Positions 26,483-35,648 of a stretch of 64,000 nt of DNA are shown here, piece by piece. This DNA comes from Neorhizobium alkalisoli (GTDB lineage Bacteria > Pseudomonadota > Alphaproteobacteria > Rhizobiales > Rhizobiaceae). A program made the translations under genes and the position numbers. Position 1 is the first letter of the stretch. Each line of letters starts with the position of its first letter. The stretch is from contig NZ_PVBN01000002.1 of the NCBI RefSeq assembly GCF_002968635.1, positions 434,001-498,000 of the forward strand, in the 5' to 3' direction. Below the pieces are notes generated by a model. The model searched no databases. It saw only the letters and a list, made by a program, of their open reading frames with translations, and was not told where the DNA came from.

Positions 26483-26992
26483 CTAAAGTGTTCGAAAGCC
26501 GCGGTCCAGATAGATGAGCGAGGACGCTTCCGGGCCGAAATGGATCGCTTTCACCTCGCCGAACATAACAAAATGTGTGCTTGCCTGCTTGATCTCGGTG
26601 ACCCGGCAATCGAACGAAACGGTTGCATCGGTCAGGACCGGTGCGCCTGTGAAAAGGGTCTTCCAGCTTCCCAGCGAGAACCTCTCATCGGCCGCTACAC
26701 CGCTCAGCCCGGCAAAGGCCGTGGCCAGCCCCTGATGGTGAGCCGCCAGCGAATTCAGCGCGAATATGCCGCTCTCGGCGAAGATCGCGTTATTCGCATT
26801 GCTGCTGTTCAGACATACCAGCAGGCTCGGCGGATTGTCCGAGACCGAACAGGCGGCGGTCACGGTCACTCCGCGCCTGATCCCGTTGAACTCGGTGGTT
26901 ACCACCTGAACGTGGCCGGCATACCGGGCCATACCGTTGCGATAAAGGACGGGATCGAGAAAAGGCTGGTCCGTCAAAGGCAGGTCCGTCAA
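26483..26992 (-). CDS. Flavin reductase family protein
   Basis: An FMN-binding flavin reductase-like protein of 169 residues with the typical split-barrel pattern: ARYAGHVQVVTTE, then TVTAACSVSDNPPSLLVCLN and later FALNSLAAHHQGLA. Such proteins supply reduced FMN to a partner or handle metals. I place the start at TTG 26992, with GGAG just before it, because this gives the family length. A GTG at 27061 would add 23 residues. It sits 24 bases upstream of the CoxD-like gene and probably opens the operon. Its part in molybdoenzyme maturation is unproven. Confidence 0.8.
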   Translation of the reverse strand: MTDLPLTDQPFLDPVLYRNGMARYAGHVQVVTTEFNGIRRGVTVTAACSVSDNPPSLLVCLNSSNANNAIFAESGIFALNSLAAHHQGLATAFAGLSGVAADERFSLGSWKTLFTGAPVLTDATVSFDCRVTEIKQASTHFVMFGEVKAIHFGPEASSLIYLDRGFRTL

Positions 26993-27157
26993 AGGTATCT
27001 CCAGGGGCCACGTCCCTTCATCACTCCCCTCGATATGGTAACAAAAACACTTGATGTCCACGGGAGCTGCGGGTTTTTACATCCTATAGCCGATTCTCTT
27101 TGACGGCTGCGACGAGAAAGCTAAATGTGGCCCCAAGGGCAAGATCCAAGGAAAAGC

Positions 27158-28231
27158 ATGACAGCACGACGTTTTGTTATCGCCGGAGTGCTAGCTTCGT
27201 TTCTGGGATGCGGATCGGCATCGGCTGCGGTGATCGGTGTCGTCGCCCCGCGTTCCGGCCCCTATGCCTCTCTCGGAAACCAGGTTTTTCAAGGTGCGCG
27301 CGTTGCGGCCGAAGCCACGGGCGACACGATCATCGAGATCGATGAGATCTGTGAGGAAAGCGGCGGCGTCAAGGCGGCCCGCAGTCTCGCCGAGGCCAAG
27401 GCCGTTGCCGCGATAGGCTTCCTTTGCGTCGAGACGCTCACCACTGCCCTGCCTCACCTGAAGGCAGCCCGGATTCCCGCTGTCAGCATTTCCGTGCGCT
27501 CCAAGATTCTGATGGAGGACACGCTGCGCAATGGCTGGCCTTTCTACCGGATGGCTCCGGTCGAAGGCGACGAAACGGAAAAGCTCTCGGAAATCATCCT
27601 TGATCTGTGGAAAGCAGAGCCGATCGCATTTGTCGAAGACGGCACGATTTATGGACGCGAGCTCGCAGGTGCCATCCGCCAGAAACTCGAACCGGCCGGC
27701 ATGACGCCGGTCTTTTCCGACACTTTCCGGCCAGGTCAGGAGCAACAGGTGGCACTGGTACGTCGTGTCGCCAAGGCGGGAGCGACCCACGTCTTCGTCG
27801 GCGGCGATCGCAACGATGCGGCAATTATCGCCCGCGATGCCGCGTCGGAGAATCTCCAGTTGGTCCTTCTGGGCGGCGACGCCCTGAGAGCTGCAAACCG
27901 CCCGGTGCCCCTCCGCGAGGGCGTTCTTGCGGTCGCCCTTCCCGACTACGCCGCGCTACCTTCAGCCGCCGCCGCCGTTGGGGCTTTCCGGGCGAAAAAC
28001 ATCGATCCGGACGGATACATGCTGCCCTCCTACGCGGCCGTAGAGCTTGTTCACCAGGCAGTTTCCAAATCGGGAAACCGGCCCTTGGTTGAGGCTGTCG
28101 GCAATGGCTCGTTCAATACCGCGATCGGTCCGATCGCCTTCGACGAGGGGCATGAACTTACCGAAAACCCGTTCCGCCTGCTCGAATGGCGGGGGACATC
28201 TTTCGTTCTGGCCCATCCTGCGACCGAGTAG
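27158..28231 (+). CDS. Periplasmic branched-chain amino acid-type binding protein
   Basis: A 357-residue type 1 periplasmic binding protein, the Leu/Ile/Val (LivJ-like) class. A signal peptide covers about residues 1-22, ending GSASAA. The mature protein starts VIGVVAPRSGPYASLG, the usual first strand and ligand loop of this class, and contains VFVGGDRNDAAIIARDA. No permease or ATPase genes follow; it is a stand-alone receptor gene ahead of rpe, so it may be an orphan binding protein or a non-transport sensor. The ATG at 27158 has AAGGA upstream and directly precedes the signal peptide; an ATG at 27125 is unlikely. The ligand is unknown. Confidence 0.85.
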   Translation: MTARRFVIAGVLASFLGCGSASAAVIGVVAPRSGPYASLGNQVFQGARVAAEATGDTIIEIDEICEESGGVKAARSLAEAKAVAAIGFLCVETLTTALPHLKAARIPAVSISVRSKILMEDTLRNGWPFYRMAPVEGDETEKLSEIILDLWKAEPIAFVEDGTIYGRELAGAIRQKLEPAGMTPVFSDTFRPGQEQQVALVRRVAKAGATHVFVGGDRNDAAIIARDAASENLQLVLLGGDALRAANRPVPLREGVLAVALPDYAALPSAAAAVGAFRAKNIDPDGYMLPSYAAVELVHQAVSKSGNRPLVEAVGNGSFNTAIGPIAFDEGHELTENPFRLLEWRGTSFVLAHPATE

Positions 28232-28291
28232 CGATTGTTCCACCAATCGGCTGGTGCTAAGGGTCGCGGAAAACTTGGAGACCTCCGCCTG

Positions 28292-28969
28292 ATGACCCTG
28301 CCGATCCGCATTGCACCGTCCATTCTCGCCGCCGATTTCTCCAAGCTCGGGCAGGAGGTGCGCGACGCCGTCGAAGCGGGGGCGGATTGGGTGCATCTCG
28401 ACGTCATGGACGGGCATTTCGTGCCGAACATCTCGTTCGGACCCGACGTGATCAAATCGCTGCGGCCCTACACCTCCGCGTTCTTCGACTGCCACCTGAT
28501 GATCTCCCCCGCCGATCCCTATCTCGAGGCCTTTGCCAAGGCAGGCTGTGACGGCATTACCGTGCATGTCGAAGCGGGGCCCCACTTACACCGTTCGCTG
28601 CAGACGATCCGCGCTCTCGGCAAGAAGGTAGGCGTCACTCTCAATCCCGCAACATCGCTTGCTGCGATAGAGAATGTGCTCGATGACGTCGATTTGATCC
28701 TGATAATGAGCGTCAACCCTGGCTTCGGCGGCCAAAAATTCATCCCGGCAATGGCGGAAAAGATTCGCGCCGCCAAGGCCTTGATCGGTGACAGGCCGAT
28801 CGAGCTCGAAGTCGACGGCGGCATTACAGCCGACACCATCGGCGCCGCGACAGCAGCCGGCGCCAATGTCTTCGTTGCCGGTTCGGCGGTTTACAAAGGC
28901 GACGGAATCGCGGCCTATCGGGAGAATATTACGCAGCTCAAGGCTGCCGCGGAGAATGGACGCAAATGA
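28292..28969 (+). CDS. rpe: Ribulose-phosphate 3-epimerase
   Basis: A 225-residue TIM-barrel enzyme that interconverts ribulose 5-phosphate and xylulose 5-phosphate in the pentose phosphate pathway. Motifs are complete: APSILAADF at the N-terminus, HLDVMDGHFVPN with a metal His and Asp, MSVNPGFGGQKF, and EVDGGI with the catalytic Asp. The ATG at 28292 is the start used by the family; the frame is open back to 28235 but the extra residues are not conserved. The last four bases (ATGA) overlap the next gene, a DUF2259 protein. Confidence 0.97.
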   Translation: MTLPIRIAPSILAADFSKLGQEVRDAVEAGADWVHLDVMDGHFVPNISFGPDVIKSLRPYTSAFFDCHLMISPADPYLEAFAKAGCDGITVHVEAGPHLHRSLQTIRALGKKVGVTLNPATSLAAIENVLDDVDLILIMSVNPGFGGQKFIPAMAEKIRAAKALIGDRPIELEVDGGITADTIGAATAAGANVFVAGSAVYKGDGIAAYRENITQLKAAAENGRK

Positions 28970-29703
28970 TGTCTCGCTTGCGGTATTTGGTATTGGCATG
29001 CGCTGCAATGCTCTTCGCAGAAACAACATCTGCAGCCGATATCGCCAGCATTCAGCCGATCGGCTTCTCTGCCGATGGTCAGACATTTGCGTATGAAGAA
29101 TACGGCATCCATGATGGATCCGGCTTTCCCTATGCGAATATCTATGTCCTCGACCTCGCAAACGATACCTTTCTTCCTGGAACACCGTTTCGAGTGCGTC
29201 TGGAGCAGGACGATGCGACAATCGCAAAGGCTCGCTGGCGTGTCCACAACGAAGCCGGAACAGTGATCGAGAGTTACGAGCTTGCCAATCACCCCGGGGA
29301 ACTTGTTGCCTTCAACCCTGTCACGGAGGTTGACGCAGACCCGCACCGGCTGCGCTATTTGAGCGTCGCGGCGCTCCCGGCGGTCGGCAAGCAGAACACG
29401 CTGGTGCTCGAGGAACTCCCGCAGTCTCTCGATCCACGTTGCGAAGGCCTCATAACCCGAACCGTTGCCTTCCGCCTTCGTTTTACCGAGCGAAATGGGA
29501 TGCCGGTTAACGAAACCATGCATGAGGATCAACACATTCCTGTTTCCCGTAACTGCGTCAGCGGCTATCGGCTGGGTGGGATCGTCAGCGGATCTGCAGG
29601 GAGAAGCACTCCCGTGGAAGTAGCTCTGGTCATGGTTTTGAGCGCCGGCTTCGAAGGGCAGGACGGTCGCTGGATTGCCGTCCCACTGAATACGCCTCGC
29701 TGA
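28966..29703 (+). CDS. Secreted DUF2259 protein
   Basis: A 245-residue exported protein with a signal peptide of about 22 residues ending TTSAADI. The first mature segment, FSADGQTFAYEEYGIHDG and the following YANIYVLDL, is the DUF2259 signature. Several Cys residues (for example in DPRCEGL and SRNCVSG) could form a periplasmic disulfide. Function is unknown. It overlaps rpe by four bases, so it is translated with it, and it lies 86 bases before purB. Confidence 0.85.
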   Translation: MMSRLRYLVLACAAMLFAETTSAADIASIQPIGFSADGQTFAYEEYGIHDGSGFPYANIYVLDLANDTFLPGTPFRVRLEQDDATIAKARWRVHNEAGTVIESYELANHPGELVAFNPVTEVDADPHRLRYLSVAALPAVGKQNTLVLEELPQSLDPRCEGLITRTVAFRLRFTERNGMPVNETMHEDQHIPVSRNCVSGYRLGGIVSGSAGRSTPVEVALVMVLSAGFEGQDGRWIAVPLNTPR

Positions 29704-29789
29704 TCCTCCAGTCACTGGCTGGAAAACTTGAGCTTGCGCGCGCTTCTTGCTACAGCGGCGCCAATACTCTTTTAGGAAACCGAAAGCCC

Positions 29790-31091
29790 ATGATCCCCCG
29801 TTATTCGCGGCCCGAAATGGTCGCCATCTGGTCGCCCGAAACCAAGTATCGCATCTGGTTCGAAATCGAGGCGCATGCTTGCGATGCTCTGGCCGCAATC
29901 GGCGTGATCCCCAAGTCGGCGGCAGAGACCATTTGGGAAAAAGGTGGCAAGGCGGAATTCAGTGTCGCTCGCATCGACGAGATCGAGGCGGTCACCAAAC
30001 ATGACGTCATCGCCTTTCTGACGCATCTTGCGGAGTTCGTGGGGCCGGACAGCCGTTTCGTGCACCAGGGCATGACCTCGTCCGACGTCCTCGACACCTG
30101 CTTCAACGTGCAACTCGTCCGCGCGACCGACCTGCTGCTCGCGGATATCGACAAGCTGCTCGAAGCGTTGAAACGCCGCGCATTCGAGCACAAGGACACG
30201 GTCACCATCGGCCGCAGCCACGGCATTCACGCAGAGCCCACGACCTTCGGCGTCAAACTCGCCCAGGCTTATGCCGAATTCGACCGGAACAAGACCCGGC
30301 TCCTCGAAGCGCGCGATGAGATCGCCACCTGCGCGATCTCGGGAGCAGTCGGTACCTTTGCCAATATCGATCCACGGGTCGAGGAGCATGTCGCAGCTGC
30401 GATGGGCCTGAAGCCGGAACCGGTTTCGACGCAGGTTATTCCGCGTGACCGGCACGCCATGTATTTCGCTATCCTCGGGGTTATCGCCTCGTCGATCGAA
30501 CGCCTGGCGATCGAGGTCCGCCACCTGCAGCGCACCGAAGTGCTCGAAGCCGAGGAATATTTCTCGCCGGGCCAGAAGGGGTCTTCGGCCATGCCGCACA
30601 AACGCAATCCGGTGCTGACGGAGAACCTGACCGGTCTCGCCCGTATGGTGCGCTCCTACGCGCTGCCGGCCATGGAAAACGTGGCGCTCTGGCACGAGCG
30701 GGACATCTCCCACTCGTCCGTCGAACGCATGATCGGCCCGGACGCGACTGTTACGCTCGATTTCGCACTGGCGCGCATGACCAGCGTCATCGACAAACTG
30801 CTCGTCTATCCCGAGAACATGATGAAGAATATGAACAAGTTCCGCGGACTTGTTCATTCTCAGCGGGTGCTGCTTGCCCTTACGCAAGCTGGTGTTTCAC
30901 GCGAGGATGCCTACCGCCTCGTGCAGCGCAACGCCATGAAGGTTTGGGAAGAAGGCAAGGACTTTCTCGAAGAGCTGCTTGGCGACCAAGAGGTCCGCGC
31001 AGCGCTTAGCGAGGACGATATCCGCGAAAAATTCGATCTTGGCTATCACACCAAACACGTGGATACGATCTTCAACCGTGTCTTTGGCTGA
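29790..31091 (+). CDS. purB: Adenylosuccinate lyase
   Basis: A 433-residue enzyme that catalyses two purine steps, SAICAR to AICAR and adenylosuccinate to AMP. It has the fumarase/aspartase superfamily signature GSSAMPHKRNP, with the catalytic Ser loop, and the other active-site histidines in SHGIHAEP and MTSSDVLDT. Length is normal for the short bacterial form. A strong terminator directly follows. purB is 2.7 kb upstream of purC, so the purine genes are clustered but not in one transcript. Confidence 0.98.
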   Translation: MIPRYSRPEMVAIWSPETKYRIWFEIEAHACDALAAIGVIPKSAAETIWEKGGKAEFSVARIDEIEAVTKHDVIAFLTHLAEFVGPDSRFVHQGMTSSDVLDTCFNVQLVRATDLLLADIDKLLEALKRRAFEHKDTVTIGRSHGIHAEPTTFGVKLAQAYAEFDRNKTRLLEARDEIATCAISGAVGTFANIDPRVEEHVAAAMGLKPEPVSTQVIPRDRHAMYFAILGVIASSIERLAIEVRHLQRTEVLEAEEYFSPGQKGSSAMPHKRNPVLTENLTGLARMVRSYALPAMENVALWHERDISHSSVERMIGPDATVTLDFALARMTSVIDKLLVYPENMMKNMNKFRGLVHSQRVLLALTQAGVSREDAYRLVQRNAMKVWEEGKDFLEELLGDQEVRAALSEDDIREKFDLGYHTKHVDTIFNRVFG

Positions 31092-31114
31092 TAGCTGAGC
31101 CGGCCGCCTTCAAT

Positions 31115-31154
31115 AAAGCCCCTGGCCGCAGAGCTGCGGCCAGGGGCTTTTTTT
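31115..31154 (+). terminator. Terminator of purB
   Basis: A very strong hairpin: a 16-base perfect stem from 31115 to 31130 and 31135 to 31150 with loop GAGC, then a run of T. It also reads through the minus-strand stop of the DUF2189 gene at 31154. Confidence 0.92.
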
Positions 31155-31969
31155 CATCTTTCCGCCGGGATCGAAGAAGGTACCACGAGTTTGCGATAGA
31201 GGTGCCAGGTCGAATGACCGAGGATCGGCATAATCACCGCCAGCCCCGCGAAGATCGGGATCGTCCCGATCACCAGCAAAGCAGCGACGATCAGCCCCCA
31301 CAGGGCAACCGGCACCGGGTTGGCAATTGTCGCCCGCACGCTCGTGTCGATCGCGGCCGCTGCCCCGACGTCCCGGTCGAGCATCAGTGGGAAAGCAACC
31401 ACCGTCGTCGCCAGAACCACCACTGCGAAAAGGAAACCGGTCAGATTTCCCCACAATATCAGCGCCATGCCTTGAGGAGTCGTCATGACCTCGTTGAAGA
31501 AGGCCGAGATCGAGGTTGGCGGCACATCGCCGAAATAAGCGGCGTAGATCGACTGCGCGACCAGAAGCCAGGATATAAAAAGCACGAACAGGAAAAAGCC
31601 GACCGCCAGAATGGACGGCAGCGCCGGCGAGCGCCGTACACTGAAGGCATGCTGCCACGAACTGTCTTCGCCAGCTTCGCGTCGACGGCTGATTTCGTAG
31701 AGGCCGAGCGCCGCCAGCGGTCCGAGCAGGGCAAAACCCGACATCAGCGGGAAAAGCAGCGGCAGCAGATTGGCACCAGTGCTCCAGGCCATCAGAAACA
31801 CGCCGGCGAGTGGATAGATCAGACATAAGAACACGTAGTGCGATGGCTTTTCGCGAAAATCGCTCCAGCCCATTCTGAGCGCGTCGGTGATGTCGGCAAT
31901 GCCGATCTTTCGGATTGCCGGGCGCGCAAAACCGCTGTCTGCTCCGGCCATGATGTGAAACGCCGTCAT
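31154..31969 (-). CDS. DUF2189 membrane protein
   Basis: A 271-residue integral membrane protein with about six helices. The N-terminal cytoplasmic segment includes DITDALRMGWSDFREKPSHYV, the DUF2189 entry motif. The last helix region ends with HSTWHLYRKLV. DUF2189 proteins are widely conserved in alphaproteobacteria but have no agreed function; some sit near cytochrome c oxidase assembly genes. GGAGGAG at a good distance supports the ATG at 31969. It stands alone, convergent with purB. Confidence 0.85.
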   Translation of the reverse strand: MTAFHIMAGADSGFARPAIRKIGIADITDALRMGWSDFREKPSHYVFLCLIYPLAGVFLMAWSTGANLLPLLFPLMSGFALLGPLAALGLYEISRRREAGEDSSWQHAFSVRRSPALPSILAVGFFLFVLFISWLLVAQSIYAAYFGDVPPTSISAFFNEVMTTPQGMALILWGNLTGFLFAVVVLATTVVAFPLMLDRDVGAAAAIDTSVRATIANPVPVALWGLIVAALLVIGTIPIFAGLAVIMPILGHSTWHLYRKLVVPSSIPAER

Positions 31970-32222
31970 AGAGTTCTCCTCCTCAGCCTAGCTATCCGCA
32001 CGCTGCAGGAGCCAAGATGACCGCAGCGGCATTTCTCACATGTGAGCCCGCAAGGGAAACGGGATCAGAGGTGCACCAGTCCGATCGGCGAGCGACATAC
32101 GTTCGGCCAAGAAGAGCCGACACGCTTCGCAAGGTAACCGGCACCATTATCCTAGCAAATTTTTCAACGCGTGTCCCGTATCACCTTGACTTCGACCATT
32201 TTGCTACTCAAATCGCGTCCTC

Positions 32223-32789
32223 ATGAAAGCGTCTGAAGCCGATATCCTGATTATCCCGGGCTATACCAATTCCGGTCCCCACCACTGGCAGAGCCGTTGG
32301 GAGGCCAAGCTCAAGACAGCCCGACGCGTTGAACAGGCGGAGTGGTCGAAGCCGGTGCGGGACGATTGGGTTGCTCGCGTCGCCGAAGAGGTCAACGCCT
32401 CCAGCCGTCCCGTGGTGCTGGTGGCCCATTCGCTCGGGATCCCATCTGTGATCCACGCGATTCCGTATTTCAGAAAGACGATCGCAGGCGCTTTTTTCGT
32501 GGCACCGCCCGAAGTCGACAATCCAGCCATACGGCCCAAACACCTGATGACATTTGGCCCCTATCCGCGCGATCCCCTTCCCTTTCCGTCCTTGACGGTC
32601 GCCAGCCGCAATGATCCCTTCGGCTCATTCGAACATGCCGACGACATTGCCTCCGCGTGGGGTTCACTGCTCGTTGATGCGGGCTACGCCGGGCATATCA
32701 ACACCGAGTCCGGCCACGGACCATGGCCGGAAGGAACGATGGTATTTGCCCAGTTCTTGAGCCGCTTGAGGCCCATGGAAACGAATTGA
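32223..32789 (+). CDS. RBBP9/YdeN-family alpha/beta hydrolase
   Basis: A 188-residue small serine hydrolase. The family start ILIIPGYTNSGPHHWQSRWE is clear, the nucleophile is Ser70 in LVAHSLG, and the catalytic His is in SGHGPWPEG. RBBP9/YdeN proteins are cytoplasmic hydrolases of unknown natural substrate. No strong ribosome site is seen before the ATG. It is convergent with the DUF1476 gene; a GC-rich hairpin lies between them. Confidence 0.88.
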   Translation: MKASEADILIIPGYTNSGPHHWQSRWEAKLKTARRVEQAEWSKPVRDDWVARVAEEVNASSRPVVLVAHSLGIPSVIHAIPYFRKTIAGAFFVAPPEVDNPAIRPKHLMTFGPYPRDPLPFPSLTVASRNDPFGSFEHADDIASAWGSLLVDAGYAGHINTESGHGPWPEGTMVFAQFLSRLRPMETN

Positions 32790-32862
32790 AGGACGCCCCC
32801 GGAAATTTCGGGGTGCTGCAAGAAGACCTGGCGGCTGCGAGATTTCAGCCCATATCGCCAAG

Positions 32863-32888
32863 AAGCCGCGCCGGGTCGGCGCGGCTTT
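32863..32888. terminator. Hairpin between the convergent hydrolase and zeta-subunit genes
   Basis: The stem AAGCCGCGCC/GGCGCGGCTT of ten base pairs has loop GGGTC. The T-run is very short on either strand, so termination strength is uncertain, but its place between convergent genes fits a bidirectional terminator. Confidence 0.55.
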
Positions 32889-32911
32889 GCCCTCGGCTGA
32901 GGAAATGAGAC

Positions 32912-33226
32912 TTACTGCTCTTCGATCTGCTTTACAGCGTCAGCGAGCAGATCGATCATTTTCACACGAATATCCTGGTCGGAGACGGAGATACCAGCCG
33001 CGTCGAAATCGCCCCGCAACTTGCGGAAAACATCCTCGTCACCGGCCTCTTCGAAATCGGCCACGACCACTTCCTTCGCGTAGGCTTCTGCGTCAGCTTT
33101 GCCGAGCAGACCGGCAGCCCACAGGCCGACGAGCTTGTTGCGGCGGGCGAGCGCCTTGAACTTCAGCTCCTGATCGTGGGCGAACTTGTTTTCGAAGGCT
33201 TTTTCGCGATCGCTGATGCCGCTCAT
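32912..33226 (-). CDS. DUF1476 protein, F1-ATPase zeta subunit
   Basis: A 104-residue DUF1476 protein. In Paracoccus and other alphaproteobacteria this family is the zeta subunit that inhibits the F1 part of the F1Fo-ATPase, through an N-terminal inhibitory helix. Here the N-terminus SGISDREKAFENKFAHDQE is intact, followed by a helical bundle with LGLWAAGLLG-like LVGLWAAGLLGK. The ATG at 33226 has GGGAG upstream. It is a single gene, far from any atp operon, as usual for this subunit. Confidence 0.88.
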   Translation of the reverse strand: MSGISDREKAFENKFAHDQELKFKALARRNKLVGLWAAGLLGKADAEAYAKEVVVADFEEAGDEDVFRKLRGDFDAAGISVSDQDIRVKMIDLLADAVKQIEEQ

Positions 33227-33800
33227 TTCGGGTCTCCCAAGCTGGACTTTTGCCCCGCCCCCTTAATCAAAAGAGGAGCAAAGCGCAATTGGCCGATATC
33301 GATTCAGGTTCGTTGCAAAGCGAAAATCCCGATGCAAAATTGACAGAAACAAGTTTCTCCCTGCGCGAGAAGCCTGTTGTCGCAGGTGGCCAACAGAAAC
33401 GCCTGCCGGCCTGCGCCGAAATCATGACGCAATTTGGTGGCTATGTCCTGTGGAACTTTATGGTCGAGGGTCGAAAGGCCGGGTGGCACCGGCCAGACCG
33501 CCAGGTACGCCAGGCGATACCCGACAAAGACCCAATCGGAGCGCGAAGAGCGTGCATCATGCCCCTGCTTTTCTTGTTTATCGCCGCCTTTTTACGCGGC
33601 ACTCGCGATGACTGAAGTACAAGCTTCAGGAATCCCTGTACTCTGATCGGCAGATGATTCCCGATAGCGCTTTGCGCAACACCCTCGCCCCATAAAGCTT
33701 TTGGAGGCCCGCATTGTGAAACGCTTTCTTTTCCGATAAGGGACCGCTCAAACATCATCCATCGCGCCCGCGAGCGGCGCCAACAACGAGACAAGAAACT
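33227..33800. other. 574-base region upstream of purC without an assigned gene
   Basis: The region between the zeta-subunit gene and purC holds no recognised gene. A plus-strand open frame can be read from 33250 (or from a TTG at 33289 behind AGAGGAG) to 33615, about 108-121 codons, but it has no family similarity I can see and weaker third-position GC than its neighbours. A tiny frame, GTG to TAA, lies at 33716-33739 behind TTGGAGG. The remainder is presumably the promoter and leader of purC. Confidence 0.6.
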
Positions 33801-34565
33801 ATGAACCGTCGCCGCCGTATCTACGAAGGCAAGGCCAAGATCCTGTATGAAGGCCCTGAGCCGGGCACGCTGATCCAGTTTTTCAAGGACGATGCCACCG
33901 CCTTCAACAAGAAGAAACATGACGTCATCGACGGCAAGGGCGTACTCAACAACCGTATCTCCGAGTACATCTTCACCCATCTGAACAAGATCGGCATTCC
34001 GACGCATTTCATCCGCCGGCTGAACATGCGCGAGCAGCTGATCAAGGAAGTGGAGATAATTCCCCTCGAGATCGTCGTGCGCAATGTTGCCGCCGGATCG
34101 CTTTCGAGCAGGCTCGGTATCGAAGAGGGCACGGTCCTGCCCCGCTCGATCATCGAATTCTACTACAAGTCCGATGCGCTCGCTGATCCGATGGTCTCCG
34201 AGGAGCATATCACCGCATTCGGCTGGGCGAACCCTGCCGAGCTGGACGATATCATGGCGCTCGCCATTCGCGTCAACGACTTCCTCTCCGGTCTGTTCCT
34301 CGGCGTCGGGATACAGCTCGTCGACTTCAAGATCGAATGCGGCCGCCTCTTCGAGGGCGACATGATGCGCATCATCCTCGCCGATGAAATCTCGCCGGAC
34401 AGCTGCCGCCTCTGGGATATCGAGACCCGGGAGAAGATGGACAAGGATCGTTTCCGCCGCGATATGGGCGGTCTTTTGGAAGCCTATTCGGAAGTAGCGC
34501 GCCGTCTCGGCATCATCAATGAAAACGAGCCGATCCGGGGCACGGGTCCGGTTCTGGTCAAGTAA
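33801..34565 (+). CDS. purC: SAICAR synthetase
   Basis: A 254-residue phosphoribosylaminoimidazole-succinocarboxamide synthase, the eighth step of purine synthesis. The N-terminus [10 protein letters not shown] is the ATP-binding signature; [15 protein letters not shown] and [12 protein letters not shown] are the family motifs around substrate binding. Length is typical. It is followed after 17 bases by purS, so purC, purS and purQ are co-transcribed. A long leader of more than 500 bases precedes it. Confidence 0.98.
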   Translation: MNRRRRIYEGKAKILYEGPEPGTLIQFFKDDATAFNKKKHDVIDGKGVLNNRISEYIFTHLNKIGIPTHFIRRLNMREQLIKEVEIIPLEIVVRNVAAGSLSSRLGIEEGTVLPRSIIEFYYKSDALADPMVSEEHITAFGWANPAELDDIMALAIRVNDFLSGLFLGVGIQLVDFKIECGRLFEGDMMRIILADEISPDSCRLWDIETREKMDKDRFRRDMGGLLEAYSEVARRLGIINENEPIRGTGPVLVK

Positions 34566-34582
34566 ACTCGGGGGTTAGATCA

Positions 34583-34825
34583 GTGATCAAGGCACGCGTG
34601 ACGGTCACGCTGAAGAACGGCGTTCTGGACCCACAGGGCAAGGCGATCGAAGGTGCACTCGGCAGTCTCGGATTTTCGGGAGTCGGCCATGTGCGGCAGG
34701 GCAAGGTCTTTGATATCGAGGTCGACGGCGCCGACAAGGCGAAGGCCGAAGCTGATCTGAAGGCCATGTGCGAAAAGCTGCTCGCCAATACGGTGATCGA
34801 AAACTACGCGATCTCGCTCGACTAA
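34583..34825 (+). CDS. purS: FGAM synthase subunit PurS
   Basis: An 80-residue PurS, the small subunit that links PurL and PurQ in the three-part formylglycinamidine ribonucleotide synthase. It opens with [18 protein letters not shown] and continues with the typical [24 protein letters not shown] segment in shortened form. It sits between purC and purQ; purL lies two kilobases further on. Confidence 0.96.
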   Translation: MIKARVTVTLKNGVLDPQGKAIEGALGSLGFSGVGHVRQGKVFDIEVDGADKAKAEADLKAMCEKLLANTVIENYAISLD

Positions 34826-34914
34826 GACGCGGATTCGGCGCTGCCGCGCCGGATCGATATCTGCAACTGCCTCGGATCCGGATAATTTCGAGGCCATTGA
34901 GGTTCAAACGCCCC

Positions 34915-35592
34915 ATGAAATCCGCCGTCGTCCAGCTTCCCGGTCTCAATCGCGACCGCGACATGATTGCCGCCCTCACCAAGATTTCCGGCCGGGCGCC
35001 GATCACCGTCTGGCAGACGGAGACCGAAATCCCCGACGTTGATCTGATCGTTATTCCCGGCGGCTTTTCCTACGGTGATTATCTGCGCTGCGGGGCAATC
35101 GCCGCGCGCATGCCGGTCATGCAGGCGATCAAGGAAAAGGCCGATCAGGGCGTCAAGGTACTGGGCGTCTGCAACGGCTTTCAAATCCTCGTCGAGGCGG
35201 GAATGTTGCCCGGGGCGCTGATGCGCAATTCGTCGCTGAAATTCGTCTGCAAGGAAGTGAAGCTCGAAGTGGTGAATGCCGAAACGGACTTCACCCGTGC
35301 CTACGAAAAGGGTCAGGTCATCCGCTGCCCCGTCGCCCATCACGACGGCAACTACTTCGTCGATTCCGAACTGTTGTCCTCTCTGGAGGACAATGGGCAG
35401 ATCGTTTTTCGTTACGCGGAAGGCACGAACCCCAATGGCTCTTTGAGCGACATCGCAGGCGTAATGAACCGCAGCGGCAATGTACTTGGAATGATGCCGC
35501 ATCCGGAGAACCTGATCGAGGCCGCTCACGGTGGTAGCGACGGGCGTGGCATTTTTGCTTCTGCGCTCGACGTGGTGGCCGCCACCGCCTGA
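34915..35592 (+). CDS. purQ: FGAM synthase glutaminase subunit PurQ
   Basis: A 225-residue class I glutamine amidotransferase that supplies ammonia to PurL. The nucleophile Cys is in GVCNGFQIL and the His-Glu pair in [10 protein letters not shown]. The ATG at 34915 gives the family N-terminus [13 protein letters not shown]; an earlier open frame from 34768 runs through the purS gene and is not used. Gap to purS is 89 bases. Confidence 0.97.
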   Translation: MKSAVVQLPGLNRDRDMIAALTKISGRAPITVWQTETEIPDVDLIVIPGGFSYGDYLRCGAIAARMPVMQAIKEKADQGVKVLGVCNGFQILVEAGMLPGALMRNSSLKFVCKEVKLEVVNAETDFTRAYEKGQVIRCPVAHHDGNYFVDSELLSSLEDNGQIVFRYAEGTNPNGSLSDIAGVMNRSGNVLGMMPHPENLIEAAHGGSDGRGIFASALDVVAATA

Positions 35593-35648
35593 CGTTTACG
35601 TTTCCTGCTCGATCAAGAAATATCCCGATTTCACCTTAGGACGTTTTG

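Noticed and set aside
33250..33615. A possible 108-121 residue protein before purC
   Set aside because: A TTG start behind AGAGGAG exists, but the translation matches no family I know and third-position GC is lower than in neighbouring genes. Kept only as a note on the intergenic region.
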